Assembly (NCBI RefSeq): GCF_021134715.1
Contig: NC_060021.1
Span: forward strand, 9,828,501 to 9,892,500
Reading direction: 5' to 3'
Source of the DNA: Daphnia pulex
Taxonomy: Eukaryota; Arthropoda; Branchiopoda; Diplostraca; Daphniidae
DNA: 64,000 bases
The notes below the pieces were generated by a model. The model ran no database searches. It was not told the origin of the DNA and saw nothing but the letters and a program-made list of their open reading frames with translations. Every line of letters begins with the position of its first letter. The first letter of the stretch is position 1. The position numbers were made by a program, and so were the translations under genes. Shown here piece after piece: positions 49,794 through 62,089 of this stretch.

Positions 49794-50734
49794 GTCGATA
49801 TCTTTAAAATTAAGAAATAACTGGAAAGAATTTACTTCGTGTTCAACTACAGAAGGTTATTTTCTGACAGACAGGAAAGTTCTGAAAAACAACCAGAGAA
49901 ATACTTGCGGCTTCTGCTCTTATGAAGATTAGCCGCTAGGCATTTCCCTTTCCACGCCACCTTGTGAACACTTAAAAAATTTCACACTATACACGAGTAT
50001 TTGGCGGTTCTTTTCAAAATAAAAATCTGTATTCTTTGTGAAGGCTAAAGAACAAAAAAAAATTAATTATGAAACAGAAACACTGTCATTGGAAAATAAA
50101 TGGAAATAATCGGCGTACGATGTCGATGGTTCCGTGCAATCAAGCTTCGTGTATTGAACCATATGACCTTTTAGTTGTGAAACACTAAAAACTTTCTTGA
50201 AGCACTTGAAATATTTCACATCTTGAGGACAGAGAAGATTTGCAATATTCGTCAGTCAAAAAATGTAATATTTGTAAAGGTTAGACTTTGAATCATTATG
50301 AAAAAGAATAAGTAGAAAATAAATCAAGATGTGGTCCAAAGGTGCGAATATTGAGTTCTCACAGCTCACACGACTACACCTGTATTGTATTTCATTCTAG
50401 GTTAACACTTAACAGAGATATTAGACAATATTGGAATTATACACAATGAAATAATTTTTTAGGGGAATGACGTCCCGAGGCGGACATGCGTATTTGTCTA
50501 CGCGAAATATCTAATAAAAAGGTGAGTACCACACATCGCTGCCAATTAGACCGAGAGTCATTAAACTTGAGTTTAAACTGTCGATGACCGTTTGGTGTAA
50601 TAGCTTTGGCATTTTTTTTTTTTTTTCAATTTGCTTCTAAACTGAAGAGGGAGCCTGAAATGTTGTTGAGAAAAAATTAATTATCAGTCATTTATTTAGA
50701 CCAGAATTTGGGTTCTACTACTATTAAGAATGGG
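49794..50734. other. Intergenic between the cyclophilin and RRM genes
   Basis: Contains the cyclophilin promoter side and the 3' UTR of the SAFB-like gene. A short ATG frame near 50480 ending at a donor (AAAAAG|GTGAGT, 50521) is not supported by a following exon. Confidence 0.4.
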
Positions 50735-52829
50735 CTATACTAGTGTTCTTTTTTTTTCTGAAGGTTCGGAACTAGATATTAATTGCACTTGCAAACCAAC
50801 GGACCGTACTATTATTGGAACTGAAGGTTTTTCAATGACTGGAGTCATCATCGGCATTGGTCCTTGGGTTGTCGTCTTGGATGCGCAAATTAAATTTTCT
50901 TTCTTAGCAATCGACCTAAAATACATAACACTTGTTGAAAAAGATATCTCAAAACAAATTTACGTCGTATTTAAGAGGTTGAAAAGTTATATTTTGGGAA
51001 ATTTACGGAAAAAATTACCTTGCTTGTCGACGCTTAAGCTCTTCTCTCTCTGCTTTGATCTTCTCCTTTTCGATCCGCTGTTCTCGTTCAAATCGCTCCC
51101 GCTCTCGTTGCAATTCAATTTTCTCGCGCTCTAATGTCTCCCTTTCAATACGTTGCCACTCTCGTTCTTTTTCGAATTGGATTTTCTCCTCCAGTTGCCT
51201 TCGCTCACATTCTAACAGTTCTTCTACCTACATTTCAACAAGACCGTTTCATAAAATAATTCATTCAACTAAACTCCTAAATTCGAAATTTCATTTTTTG
51301 TCCGTAAAATTTGAAAATCTATTGTAGATCAAACTTACGTAATCTTGGTTTAAGTGACTGAGCAGGCCACCAATGAACAGCTTGTGTACGATACAACCCT
51401 CTGGAACAATGTAACCTACAATAGTCAATATAAAAACTTACAACAAGAGTAATATAAAAAGTAAAAATTCAATAACAGAAAAAAGAAGAATTAATTGAAA
51501 CAGTCTTTGTCTTAAATTATTTCATCATGTAGGACTACGTACTTGTGTCTTCCATTTCAACCGAACCAGTACTTATAGTGTTATCCACGAATAATTCGCC
51601 TTGCATTTGTGTAGTAAGAACTTGAGCTAAAATTTTCACAAATACGGTTTCGGTCATTTTAGTTCTTCCAATACATGAATTTTATATAATACCTCTCATC
51701 GCTTTGTATTGCATGGGCGTCATGTATTCAAAACCGAAAGGAGGAATATCCCAATAAATAGATGGCATTCTTCGATGTCTTCTTTTCACAGGAGATCTAC
51801 TCCGCTCGCGATTTCTTTCACGGGACTTGCTGCGCATCTTCGTTTCATTTGACATCGACACAATCTTTTGGTTTCTGTCAGTCCCGGAACTTTTAAGCTC
51901 TCTGTCATGCGATCTGGATCGTCTCCGATTTCTTAGCTTTGTTCCATTGGCCTTTGAATCATTTTTGTTAACCAGGAGATTGATTTCTTTCAACTCCTTG
52001 TCGAATGAATTAGACCGACTTCGGGCGATATCTCCTATTAGTGCCCGCTCCTTACGCTCAACTCTGATTTTCCTTCCAAATAGCTTAGTGTCGTTGAGGA
52101 GCCTGATACATTTGGACGCGTCTTTGCTTGTAGCCATGGTAATTTTGAAATAATATGGCTCACCAGGAATCAGAGAACAAGCGACTGTTTCGGCCCCTGT
52201 TACCTGAAACAAAAAACATGAAAGCCCATAGAAAGAAATTTACTAATCTTATATGGCATTATTGGCTTATTGCCAACCTTTAACAGATGCTTTTGCAAAT
52301 CTTTTGGACGAGTACTCGTGGATAAACCTCTCACATACAAGTTGCGTTTCCAGTCATTATCGCTAATGGGATTGTTTGTCTTTGCCTCCTGGCCTTTAAA
52401 AAAAAATAGTACATTTAATTTAGTTTTAGAAATAAACATCAAACAAACAAAAGAAATCATTAAAAACATTTTGGTTAGTACTCTTTTGTATAAATTTGAA
52501 TGAAATGAAAAGCATTACATGTAGTTCTTCGGACTCCGCTAAACTTATACGTACAACCAAGATATATGGTCGGGATTGCAAGATTATCTGAATAATCACA
52601 ATCACAATGATAGAATAATTTCGTTCTGAAATAATTCAACGGCTTGGATGGAAACGGAGGCTCTTGTTGTGAGTACATTACCTTGCGGCTCGCGTTTTTC
52701 AATTGGTGAAGTTTTTGTGGATGTTGAACATGATGTTTGTTCGGGATATTTTTGACGAGCGAGTTTAGGAATACACTCTTTCTTGTTGACGATCTTTCCT
52801 AAAATGGTGTTTCCTCTGCTTTTTGACAT
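50735..52829 (-). CDS. SAFB-like RRM protein with RS region, U2AF65-like motif and charged coil
   Basis: Seven exons: 52829-52682, 52393-52244, 52196-51693, 51626-51543, 51415-51339, 51227-51019, 50915-50735. Total 1353 nt, 450 residues. A lysine-rich N-terminus precedes an RRM at about 67-140 (NLYVRGLSTSTRPKDLQKHL; ITMATSKDASKCIRLLNDTK; GRKIRVERKE) whose spacing is like SAFB/SLTM. An arginine-serine stretch follows (RSRSHDRELKS, KSRERNRERSRSPVKRRHRR). Residues about 247-266 (YWDIPPFGFEYMTPMQYK) closely match the U2AF65 segment YWDVPPPGFEHITPMQYK before its first RRM. Residues 322-391 are a charged ERQR coil like the SAFB C-terminal region, and a 60-residue tail ends the protein. Probably a nuclear RNA-binding or splicing protein; the exact family is uncertain. 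The acceptor of exon 3 was chosen as the only one that keeps frame. Confidence 0.75.
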
Positions 52830-54128
52830 TTTCGGGCCTAAAATAATAGTAAATTTGAGAATTTTCTCATTTGTTTTAAATTGTCACCAAATATAGAAGA
52901 AATAGTTGCTAAGAGAAATTAACTTAGAGTTTTTTCAATGAACTTCTTCAAATTAAATAGAAATCTACAATATGAAGCAATTTGCACAAAACAGTTCAAG
53001 TACACCAGATACTGCACAAGGTAGGCATAGACTTGGTAACAGCAAAATTAATAAATTTTCCAAATGAAATGAATGAGGGGAAGAAATTTTACTAAGGGTT
53101 TCAATGCAGTATCATTTCAGACATTTTCTTACACTTGTTAATACTACCATCACAATCAACTGGTTTAGTTGAACACTACTCATCCTGAGACCATATAGTC
53201 TAAAAAGTAAAACTATTATGATTAATTTTGATCTGTGCTAAGAAGGTGATGCTGATATGTGTTTTTCTCTACACTTTCTTACCACAAAACAGTAGGAAAA
53301 ACTTTACAAAAACTTTAAATCAAATCACTCTGATAAGGATAAAGATATGATGAAGCACCTTATTTACAACAGCAGACCTGTGCACCTAACCTAACTTATA
53401 CAATGAAATCATGAATGAAATGAACTGAAAGTCTGGAACTCTTTGACTGCTCTTTCTGCTAGAACAGCTGATTGAGCACAAACCTACAATAAAAAGGCTA
53501 AACGGTGCTTAAATTCCCATATAAGTGCACAATATTATTTTTTTACAACATACCGAAACCGGGAAATCGGTATTTCAATCCAAACAAACCTAGCACGTAA
53601 TAAACACGTGAACATTCACCATACTTAGCAGTTTAAAACAGTTGAGCAACAAAAAGCAAAATGCTAAATTTGCAGTGGCTCTAATTTGAAATATCAAAAT
53701 GGAAACGTAGCGATTTGCGATTAGCAAATCGAGTTTATAGCAAAAAATCCCAAACCGTAATTGCGGAAGAGGCCAATAAGGTCCAAAGCAAAATTGTGCA
53801 AACATTCAAGCCAATCAATAATATTGAAAAAACACACCTTGATCCATGAACCATGATTTACCAGTCGTGTAATGTAAACTCAAGTAATTTTCTGACACCT
53901 ACAATCGCCCACAATTTATTTTACTATAATGAAGAGAGAAATAAAAAAAAAAAAAGACATGTCTCCGAAATAAATTGGAGGATAATAAAAAGATGATTGC
54001 AGACAGAAAATGCAATGAATTTCTTTATTCTTAAAATTAAAAAATGAAAGATAAGAACGTATTTGAACTATTGGGCAAATTTGAGTTTGACGGCAAGTCA
54101 AAAGGGAATAATTTACTCTCGAATAATA
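52830..54128. other. Intergenic, no gene recognised
   Basis: AT-rich sequence with the promoter side of the SAFB-like gene. No coding sequence supported. Confidence 0.45.
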
Positions 54129-54975
54129 TCACATGTAGGCTGCCCATCCGACCTGAAAGACGCATTGATGTGATTAACTTATTTAACAATATGTAGGTAA
54201 TAACTTACATTTGGCATAGATTATCTATTCTGGTAGCTTCCGCAATCAGCTAATTTACTTGTCCTTCAAAAGACAGACGGTGTGTCATTTCATTCTTCGA
54301 ATTTGGTTGTCGTAAATAACCTCGTAATCTCATTTCAATGTTCTCGACGTGTTCCATTGCCTGAAATAAGGATGTAAGTCAATTAAAATAGAACGCAAAA
54401 GACGAAGGAAATATAAAGCATTTCACACCTGTTTCTTTTTTAATCTCCGGAAGATCGAAGCGTCCTTTGTTCACTGTTTTCTTTGATCATTCTACAAGTG
54501 GATCATGAACAAACGGCTTCAGCAAACTAAGAATTAAGGGTGTCAACCTCTTGTCTAATTACGCGTAGCGTCACTTCGCAGCACTTTCTGAGTGACCCTT
54601 CGATTCCAATATCTCTCATGGCTTGTATCATATAATGAATAAAACGAAAAGGACCTTGTTCGGGCCATTCAAATGAAAGACCTGATTTACAAAAGTAAAG
54701 AAAAAAATGTCAAGTTAAGTTGAGAGAAAATAAGTTTTGAAAACAACCTTTGTTAAACAAGCAACGTGGACTGCATCGCCACACACTGCATCAAAAAGAA
54801 TGTTTTCGCCACGATCACCTAAGCCAACGTTGGATCCCACCGTGGACATGACGTGGTACGAACAGAACTATAAAGTCTAGCTGAAACCCAATCTTGTGGA
54901 TCCGGAAACGTGGTCAGGACTCATTTGCTAAACACGGAAGGATACCGTGGGAGGATTTCCGAAACAATGAAATAG
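54129..54975 (-). pseudogene. Decayed C-terminal fragment of an ATR-type checkpoint kinase (kinase tail plus FATC)
   Basis: Read from 54960 downward on the minus strand: EILPRYPSVFSK, stop, VLTTFPDPQDWVSARLY, SVRTT, then MSTVGSNVGLGDRGENILFD, which is the catalytic loop region of ATR (GYILGLGDRHGENILFD) with the HRD-like histidine missing. After a retained intron come PEQGPFRFIHYMIQAM, IGIEGSLRKCCEVTLRV, and in a shifted frame LLKPFVHDPLVE then a TGA where ATR has W. The next piece, HVENIEMRLRGYLRQ, leads into FATC: RLSFEGQVN, TAG, LIAEATRIDNLCQM, and finally VGWAAYM, stop, at 54129. At least three stops, a frameshift and a lost catalytic residue mean it is dead. Introns are kept, so it arose by DNA duplication, not retroposition. 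The intact ATR gene must lie elsewhere. Confidence 0.8.
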
Positions 54976-55032
54976 TAGTCTAAGACTGAGAGTAATTTAA
55001 AAATAACAATAAATGACAAACCAATAATAAGT

Positions 55033-55315
55033 AATAAATTACCTTGTTTGTCGACTCTCTCTGCCTTGATCTTCTCCTTCTCGATCCACTGCTGTCGTTT
55101 AAATCGCTCCAACTCGTTGAATTAAAATTTCTCGCGCTCTAATATCCCCTTTCAGTACGTTGCCCCTTTTGCCCTTTTTCGAATTGGATTTTCTCTTCCA
55201 GATTCCTTTGCTCACATTCTAACAGCCCCTCTGTCTATGTTTCAACAAGACCATTTCTCTGAAAGAATTAATTTAACTAGACTCCAAAATTGGAATTTTC
55301 CTTTGTTATTCACAT
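55033..55315 (-). pseudogene. Decayed duplicate of the SAFB-like coil exon
   Basis: Matches 51010-51300 (exon 6 plus adjoining introns of the SAFB-like gene) at roughly four bases in five by eye. It has the same donor (CAAG|GTAATTTATTAC) and the same intron words (TTTCAACAAGACC, TAGACTCC). The coding part is interrupted: only a piece such as RFKRQQWIEKEKIKAERV stays open. The duplicated intron sequence shows a genomic duplication, about 4 kb upstream of the parent exon and in the same orientation. Confidence 0.8.
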
Positions 55316-55542
55316 CTAAAACAAACCATTTTTTTTTTTACTATTTCTCTTCTTGAACTAGATTAAAGAACTTCTGGCTCTGGAAATAAGTCCACAGCAG
55401 GGACATTTATGATTCGGATGAGTTCTGACTGTAATTCAAATAAGAAATAATAAGCATGTGCAACACAATTTCAAGGAAACAGAAAACTTATAGGGAACCT
55501 TACTGTTTCTTTTGTTCTTTGGATGTCCCCGGGTCATCACAA

Positions 55543-55879
55543 AGTATAAAGGACTCTCTCAACTCCTTCTTGATGGGAATGGTTACCATTGCTGGATGAA
55601 CTTGTTGGCGGCACAGCTTGTTCTACCTGAACTTTGTCATTTTCACTGTTTAGGTGATGCATATTGCAGCCAACTGATCAGCCAAGAAGGTTTTGGCAAC
55701 AATCCAGTAACCAAATCTGTTACTCACCCTGAAGTTGACTAATAGAGAAAAAGCAGGATACAGTTATTAGTGTTTCACAAACTTGAATTCAGTCTTACCA
55801 TTGGTATTTCGTGGAATTCGGCCTTTGGTTGAATTTTTGCACCGCCTTCTTTTGACTTGGTCCAATATGACCGATGCAT
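55543..55879 (-). CDS. Possible small gene, unrecognised
   Basis: A coding-looking first exon 55879-55799 (MHRSYWTKSKEGGAKIQPK, ending HEIPM) ends in a consensus donor, ATG|GTAAGA. An 11-base micro-exon (TCAACTTCAGG, bases 55741-55731) and an exon from about 55645 would continue it in frame as STSGENDKVQVEQAVPP and end at LYTL, stop, near 55543. The same stretch also carries a good competing frame (TIPIKKELRESFILCDD) ending at another donor near 55505. I cannot choose between them. It may be one more decayed fragment, given its neighbours. Confidence 0.3.
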
Positions 55880-58800
55880 GAAATTAGCTTTAACTCACCA
55901 CGACCCACACCTGGCGATGAAACAAGTGTCGAGAAACACTGACGAATTTTTTTTTAGTCGAGAAAAGAGAAAGACTGATTGAAAATTATAACGGAATGAA
56001 GAACGAAGCTGTGAGAAATTTGTATTTGTCAATCCTAGAGTTGTTGTGAGTTGTGACTACACTGGCCAGTGCTGCCACTTTTCAAAATAGGGAACCCTTG
56101 AACGTTGCCAGTTTAGGGACCAGAGATCAGGAGATGTGAGCGGCTCGGTGAGCGGAGCGCTTTTACTTAATTACTCAAGCAAACAAACAAACATTTTGAT
56201 TTGCTTTCGCAATAAAGAAATACGGAAACGGCTCTTAAATACTAAACAGTCAGGAAGAATTGTAATAATTATTCTAACTTGAACTACAGTGCCCTTGTTA
56301 AAGGGTACTCTGCTATTCATTCGTTTATCTCAGATTTCCATTCAAAAACACGAATAATAAAAAATATATTGTACTTGACGATGGCAACCTTTATAATTCG
56401 TGTTAAACAATTTTGTAAGTTAAAAAATCTTGCTTCGTAGAATGACTATGAATGAAGTTAGATGGCATTCCGACTGACGTGACTTTTAGATGTATTACGA
56501 GGGGATAAAACATAACTGCCCTTTTGGAGGAAAACAATGTTATTTGGGTGTAAGTGAAAGGAGCCCTGAATCTAAAGAAATTGAAGTCATTATATTCAGA
56601 CATCAGATAGGTTTTCATGGCCAAAAAGAGAGGGGGAGAATAATATTGATGGCGGCACGACAAGGTGACTTATGAGTAGGCGCTAATGCCGCCGCTTGCC
56701 GAGCCTATTGGAAGTGATCAGGTCAATAACAAAAGGCAGCAGGTCAGATATCAACTTTTCAAGAAGGGTCGTCGACTATAGAGATGCCTATCTGTTTGCA
56801 GCTCTACAGCTTTGTCAAAGCTGAGCTGCGCTATATACGCAGAACGTACTACCATATAGATAGGTCGGCCCGTTACTCGGTGCTGGACAAGCGAGCCGTG
56901 AGTGTTGATTAGACCCTTGATCGGCTTCTCTCTTCTCCTCCAACGTACATACATCTCAACTCAGGAGGATACGCAACGGCAATAATAAGAGAAGAGACCA
57001 TTCCTTCGTCTCCAGGTCACACAGCATAGACGATGCTCTCTATACTCGCCGGGGCTGAATAAATGGTGTTCGAAAGTTTTGGGTTCCCCTCTCTGCGTCC
57101 TTTTGGTCAGTTGTAAAACATCATATAAAATTTAAAAAAAAGACGGTTCGATGCGACTGACAGATATACCTGACGGTCAACATTTTTTTTAAAAAGATGT
57201 TCCGTCGAATTCAGCACCTAAACTCCGCATCAGTACGGGCCGACTCTACCTATATCTAGTGTGTGCTACCTATACTTTCCGAAAAAAATGAGTCTAGACC
57301 ATTTTTCTCTTAAAACATTTATAACTTGATATGGTCATAGAGCTCAGTGAAAGCGCGCGCGATCCTTCATAAATATATGTATGCATCCCCCTCTGCAATT
57401 AAAGTTATATTTTATCTCTTGTCATAATCCGATCAGAATTTATCATACCGGTCCCCTTCTTATTGTATATCGTTTTATACCTCGGGCCAGCACGTCACGT
57501 CTGCCTTATGAGTATGGCCGTCTCGCATTTATTTATCGGTTTCACTTTTTGATTGGAAGACGGAAAATGAAGCTGTTTTATTTTATCAGTACCGAAAAAT
57601 GACCTTGTTTTATAGTGTAAAATGCGCTTCAAACCATCAAATCTGTTGATCAAGCCGATTTCAAGCATTATATACCATCTTACTAAATGTAAGACGTGAA
57701 GATAATGTTTAATGTATTTGACGGAAAAGCCGTCAAAAAAAAAGGTACTTGTCTGACATCCTGGTATTTTTCTTACCGACAGCTAATGGTAACCTTGATG
57801 TGGACGTATTACGACATAATGGTCATCATTTTTATTGTTGAAGTTTGGTCGTTTGAAATGTTTATCAAACCATGAATTAAATTTTTTTAAATGACAGCTT
57901 ACCACATAGTGAAATCGAGTTGCTATTAAAAGAAATGTCCTCTTTCTAATTTAATTGTATTGTATATTCTTATATGGAAACACGCTAGTTTACTATGTAG
58001 TTTTCATGAAAAATAAAGTAATGTAACGAATGAATTTAAATTCCAATAACATTCTAATACTCTCGTCCATACCAGACATCCAAACTCAATTCGTTTTCAT
58101 TTTTAACTTGAAAACTATGTGCTCGAACGATCGGATGACGGTTTATCATGAGCACTTTTCTTGGATTTTCAATGGATATTTTTTTTCAACTTAGCGGAGG
58201 TCTTGGGCGGAAGAAGCGGAAGATAGTTATCTATATCCCGAAGAAGATATCAACTATATACATAGGCATGAATGACTGGTGTGCATTCAGCCGTTTCCCG
58301 CTCAGTTCTCGTTCATTTTCGAGCTATGCATCTCCTCAGACAAAAGATGGAAATCGAGTCTTTCCAAAGGTATAATAATGACGACGTTATACAGTATAGT
58401 GAAGAGGGAGGAAGCCCAGCACTTATTCCACTTGTGAGAGCGTTCGAATGATATGCGTGACTCCCAAAAGGAAATGAAAAAAAATCAGCCTAATCTGATT
58501 TAACTGTGAAATAGTTTAAATCGCTGGTAAATCTTCCGGATCGGAATCCTCTAAAGCTGAGAGCCAGCAGACTCGGTGATGTGGATTCTAACGCACATGT
58601 ATGTATAGTATAGCTACGTATAGAGAGAGAAAGAGATGGAACGAGAAAGTAGTTTACCTTCCCGTTAGATGGTTATTTTCCACAGTTAAACCCGGCAAAT
58701 AGTTTGAATGAGCAGTCAAAACTGGGATATCTCTCTACAAGAAATTGTCCCCGAAACCAGTAAAATTATATTCATGTGCAGTATCTGCTGCCCCTGTCTT

Positions 58801-61800
58801 TCTGGGTATCATAAAACTTTGCTGTAAGTTTTAAAAAGAAGAAGAAGTTTTTTTTTTCCTTTTTCGGCGACACAAACCCTCGTCGTCCTTTCGGCACACT
58901 CCTCCTTTTTGTGTATAGCTCCTCTTTGTCTTGCCCTCCTATAACCCTCACCTGAACGACTGAACCAGATTGCTTTTTTAGACTTTTCTTCTTCTTCTTC
59001 TTTCAGATATGACCTTACAGTAGCTCGATGGCTTCTTTTCTGCGTTTTGATGTCTGTATCCGACCTTTCAGCTCTTGTCCTCTTTTTGACTTTTTTCCAG
59101 TTTTGAGTATTATATCGTCTCGCTCAACCTTTGCACACGTATAGCGTTACCGGTGTGGAGATTTGTATAACGTCCCCCCCATCCACAACCTACTAAGTAG
59201 ATTCGAAATTGACACGGAACAAAACGCGACATTTATGGAACCTTATTCCGTCGAATCTGGAAACAATTTCTTTTTATTCGTGCAATCATTTGACATGTTC
59301 ACGGAACTGATAGATATAGATACTAGCACGCGAACAGTATACTATATATTGTCACCAAGGTGCGATGTCTTGTATACATTTCACGCGATTTGCAATGATA
59401 GAAACGAGAGTATATCTGAAAAAAGAGGGGGTCCATGAATTGTTTCTCACGCTTCCCAAGACAGGTAGCTACTAAGAAGCTGATGACAGTCCCAATAAAC
59501 TATAGAAATGGACAACAGAGCTAGGAGAGACCAGAGAGCTTAACAGACTATAGTCTAGGCCAAAAACGAGAGAGAAAAATCTTATTCTTTTGCCAGTTTT
59601 TCCCCAAAAGAAAACAAGAAGAAGAACCCCAAAAAAGAAACCTATTAAACAAGAAGAAGAAGGTTACAACTGGAAAGTTTTCCTAGGAGGATAATCGACC
59701 GTAACGAAGTTACAAGTCAATGGCTTCTTTTTTTCTTCCCTGCCTCCTGTTTCCTGCCCGTTTTACCTGTAGCGAAAGAAAGAAAGAGAAGCAGTAAGTA
59801 AATTCATATATAGACGGTGGCAAGTGGCCTATCCAACGATGGGGTCTATAGGGGAGGAAAGAAAAAAAGATACACAGAGATGAACAAGCGCCAGCATCGC
59901 TCCCTGAAGAAGAAGAAGATGTGTTCCAGTAGCAGCTAGGCGTTTATATGGACACACCAACCTTTTCCTCTATATATTGGAAAGGTATTTTTGTGACTCG
60001 TCCAACCTGCTGCTGACATGCTGAGGATAGAGAGTGAGCCGTCACGCTCACTTTTTTGACAAGACTCGTCATTTGGAGGGGTTTTTTTACGGGTTAGAAA
60101 ATAAAACTCTTTCCAGGTTTCCAGGTTTTTTTTTTTTTTTCTTTTTTTATTGGCTTTAGTAGTTGTCCAGTAGCTGCTGGCTGCTGTTTATAGATTTATA
60201 TTATCGAGAAAAATGCGAGAAAAAATATTAGAGATGTCCAGGGAAAATATTGAGTTCCGCTTTGAAGTGTGGCACTCGCTGGATCACAGATGTGTTCCAC
60301 TTGATTAGGTAGGTAGCTTCTCGTCTCACTTGTCCATTCACAGATCAGAAAAGGTCACAAGTTATTGAAACAAACGTATATATACGGCCATTGATTTGAT
60401 TTCCGACGGATGCCCATTTAATATCAGGAATGTTGACTCTATCCTGGACTGAGGATAGAATATAGTATATGGGGGGCTGCACAAAATAAATGTGGAATAT
60501 AACCGATTCGATCTTTCGTTTTGGTGGGGATCTGGCGAAGTCAGTAAAGCGAAACAAAACTTGTAGTTCAGCTCGAGAGAGAGGACGATGATTTGGTGGG
60601 CGACTTTGAAAATAGAAAGAAAAGTGGAATGTTGGTAACAACGTCCATTGGCGGAGCAGAGCAGAGCAGAGTCTAGGGAGATAACTCGAGTGGGGGGCTG
60701 CATTATATATCTGTACGTTGCTTGATAAACCAGGTGGAACGGACACGCCACACGGCGTTTCCTTGTAGACTGACTGAATTTTTTCTTTTCTAAATTCGTG
60801 AGCTGTGCACTTGGGCTGTGCCCGTTTTCCCTACCCGCCTGGGCCAGTAGTTCTTTATTATATGCTGATCCATCCAGCAGTTGTAATTCAAGGACATAAC
60901 AAAAGAGAGCTGTATACACTGTGTGTCTCTCTCTCTCAGGCAGACTGGTGTGTATAGACTTGATAGCGCGTTTTATGAAGTTTTTACTTTTTATTATGTC
61001 GGAGACGACGCGCTTCGATGCAATGATCTCCCTGGAAAAAAAGACGAAACATTCTCGAGCTCTCGTACATTACACCGAATGACTGGACGGGAATTGATAT
61101 CGGCCGTTGTCGGCGTGACTCACTCGCCGAAAAAGTCAACACATCCAAATAATAAGCGCATATTTCGAATTTAGTTCTTTTTATTATAACCTCGAAAGTA
61201 TGAATTCACGGCTGTGGAAATTATTGACTGATTGGTGTGCAGTGCAAGAGCCTCTGTGCTGTTTGGTTACGAAATAATATGCAGTCAAGTATATAGAAAT
61301 ACGGAGAGAGAAACGCCGGTTCAAGGTGCCCACCACCACCACCAATGTTGTTTTTCTCTCTTTTTATTGTTTTCCAGAGAAAAAAACCTTCACCGGACGT
61401 GGGTAAAGTTACGACGGAAAATTAGTGGTTCATTGAAACGATCGATCTTTTATCGCCGAGGCGATTGCCTCATCGTCTGGCTGGCTGGCTGGTGTGTGCG
61501 GTCATCCGACTTCCGTGTGGTCGTCGTCCAGAGCCCAAAACTAACGAAACAAATGTTTTTCTTTTTTTCTTCTCTATTTTACCTTGGCAATTGAATAAAT
61601 ACACCTCGGTCAACTTGCCCCGAAAAGTCCAACACACACGATTGAATGATATCGGCACGGCCTTTGTAAGAAGAGAAGCTCATAGCAACGGCCGAGGGGT
61701 TGTGTGTCCACATTTCCGTGGTTCCGCATTCGGGAACACGGGTTATGCGCGTTCTTCAGAATATGATTTTCAGATGTGATACTGTTGGAATGTCAGAGGA

Positions 61801-62089
61801 AGAAAATACACCGAACTGAACTGAAGAAGAGAAAAACAATAGAAGCGTTGAACGTCGTCGCATAGCGTTCCTGCTGTGTGTTGCACTGCTGGACCACCCT
61901 GGGCCGTCTGCTCCGAGGAGGAGCACTCGAGAAAAAACCTTTCTGGATTTTTCGTCGTCGTAGCCTCTCAAGTGGATCGTACCGATAAAAATGCCGAGCG
62001 ACCTCCACCGCGACTTGGACTTGTCCATTTCCCTGACAAAAGAAAAAGAAACAAAAATCAACTAATAATCAAATAAAATGGTGACCAAG
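55880..62089. other. Second gene desert, about 6.2 kb
   Basis: No supportable exon on either strand. The sequence contains GA/CT tracts, poly-T runs (for example 60126-60148) and scattered short palindromes. The longest open frame (60362-60919, -, 185 codons) has no domain or repeat structure and overlaps a second frame of 133 codons, so I treat both as chance. Confidence 0.5.

Noticed and set aside
50463-50521. Short ATG frame ending at a good donor
   Set aside because: One frame stops before the donor and the other gives only 12 codons; no following exon on the plus strand.
60345-60919. Overlapping open frames of 133 and 185 codons (-)
   Set aside because: Two long frames overlap in different phases, with no repeats, signals or known motifs and no splice context. 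Chance is the simplest reading.
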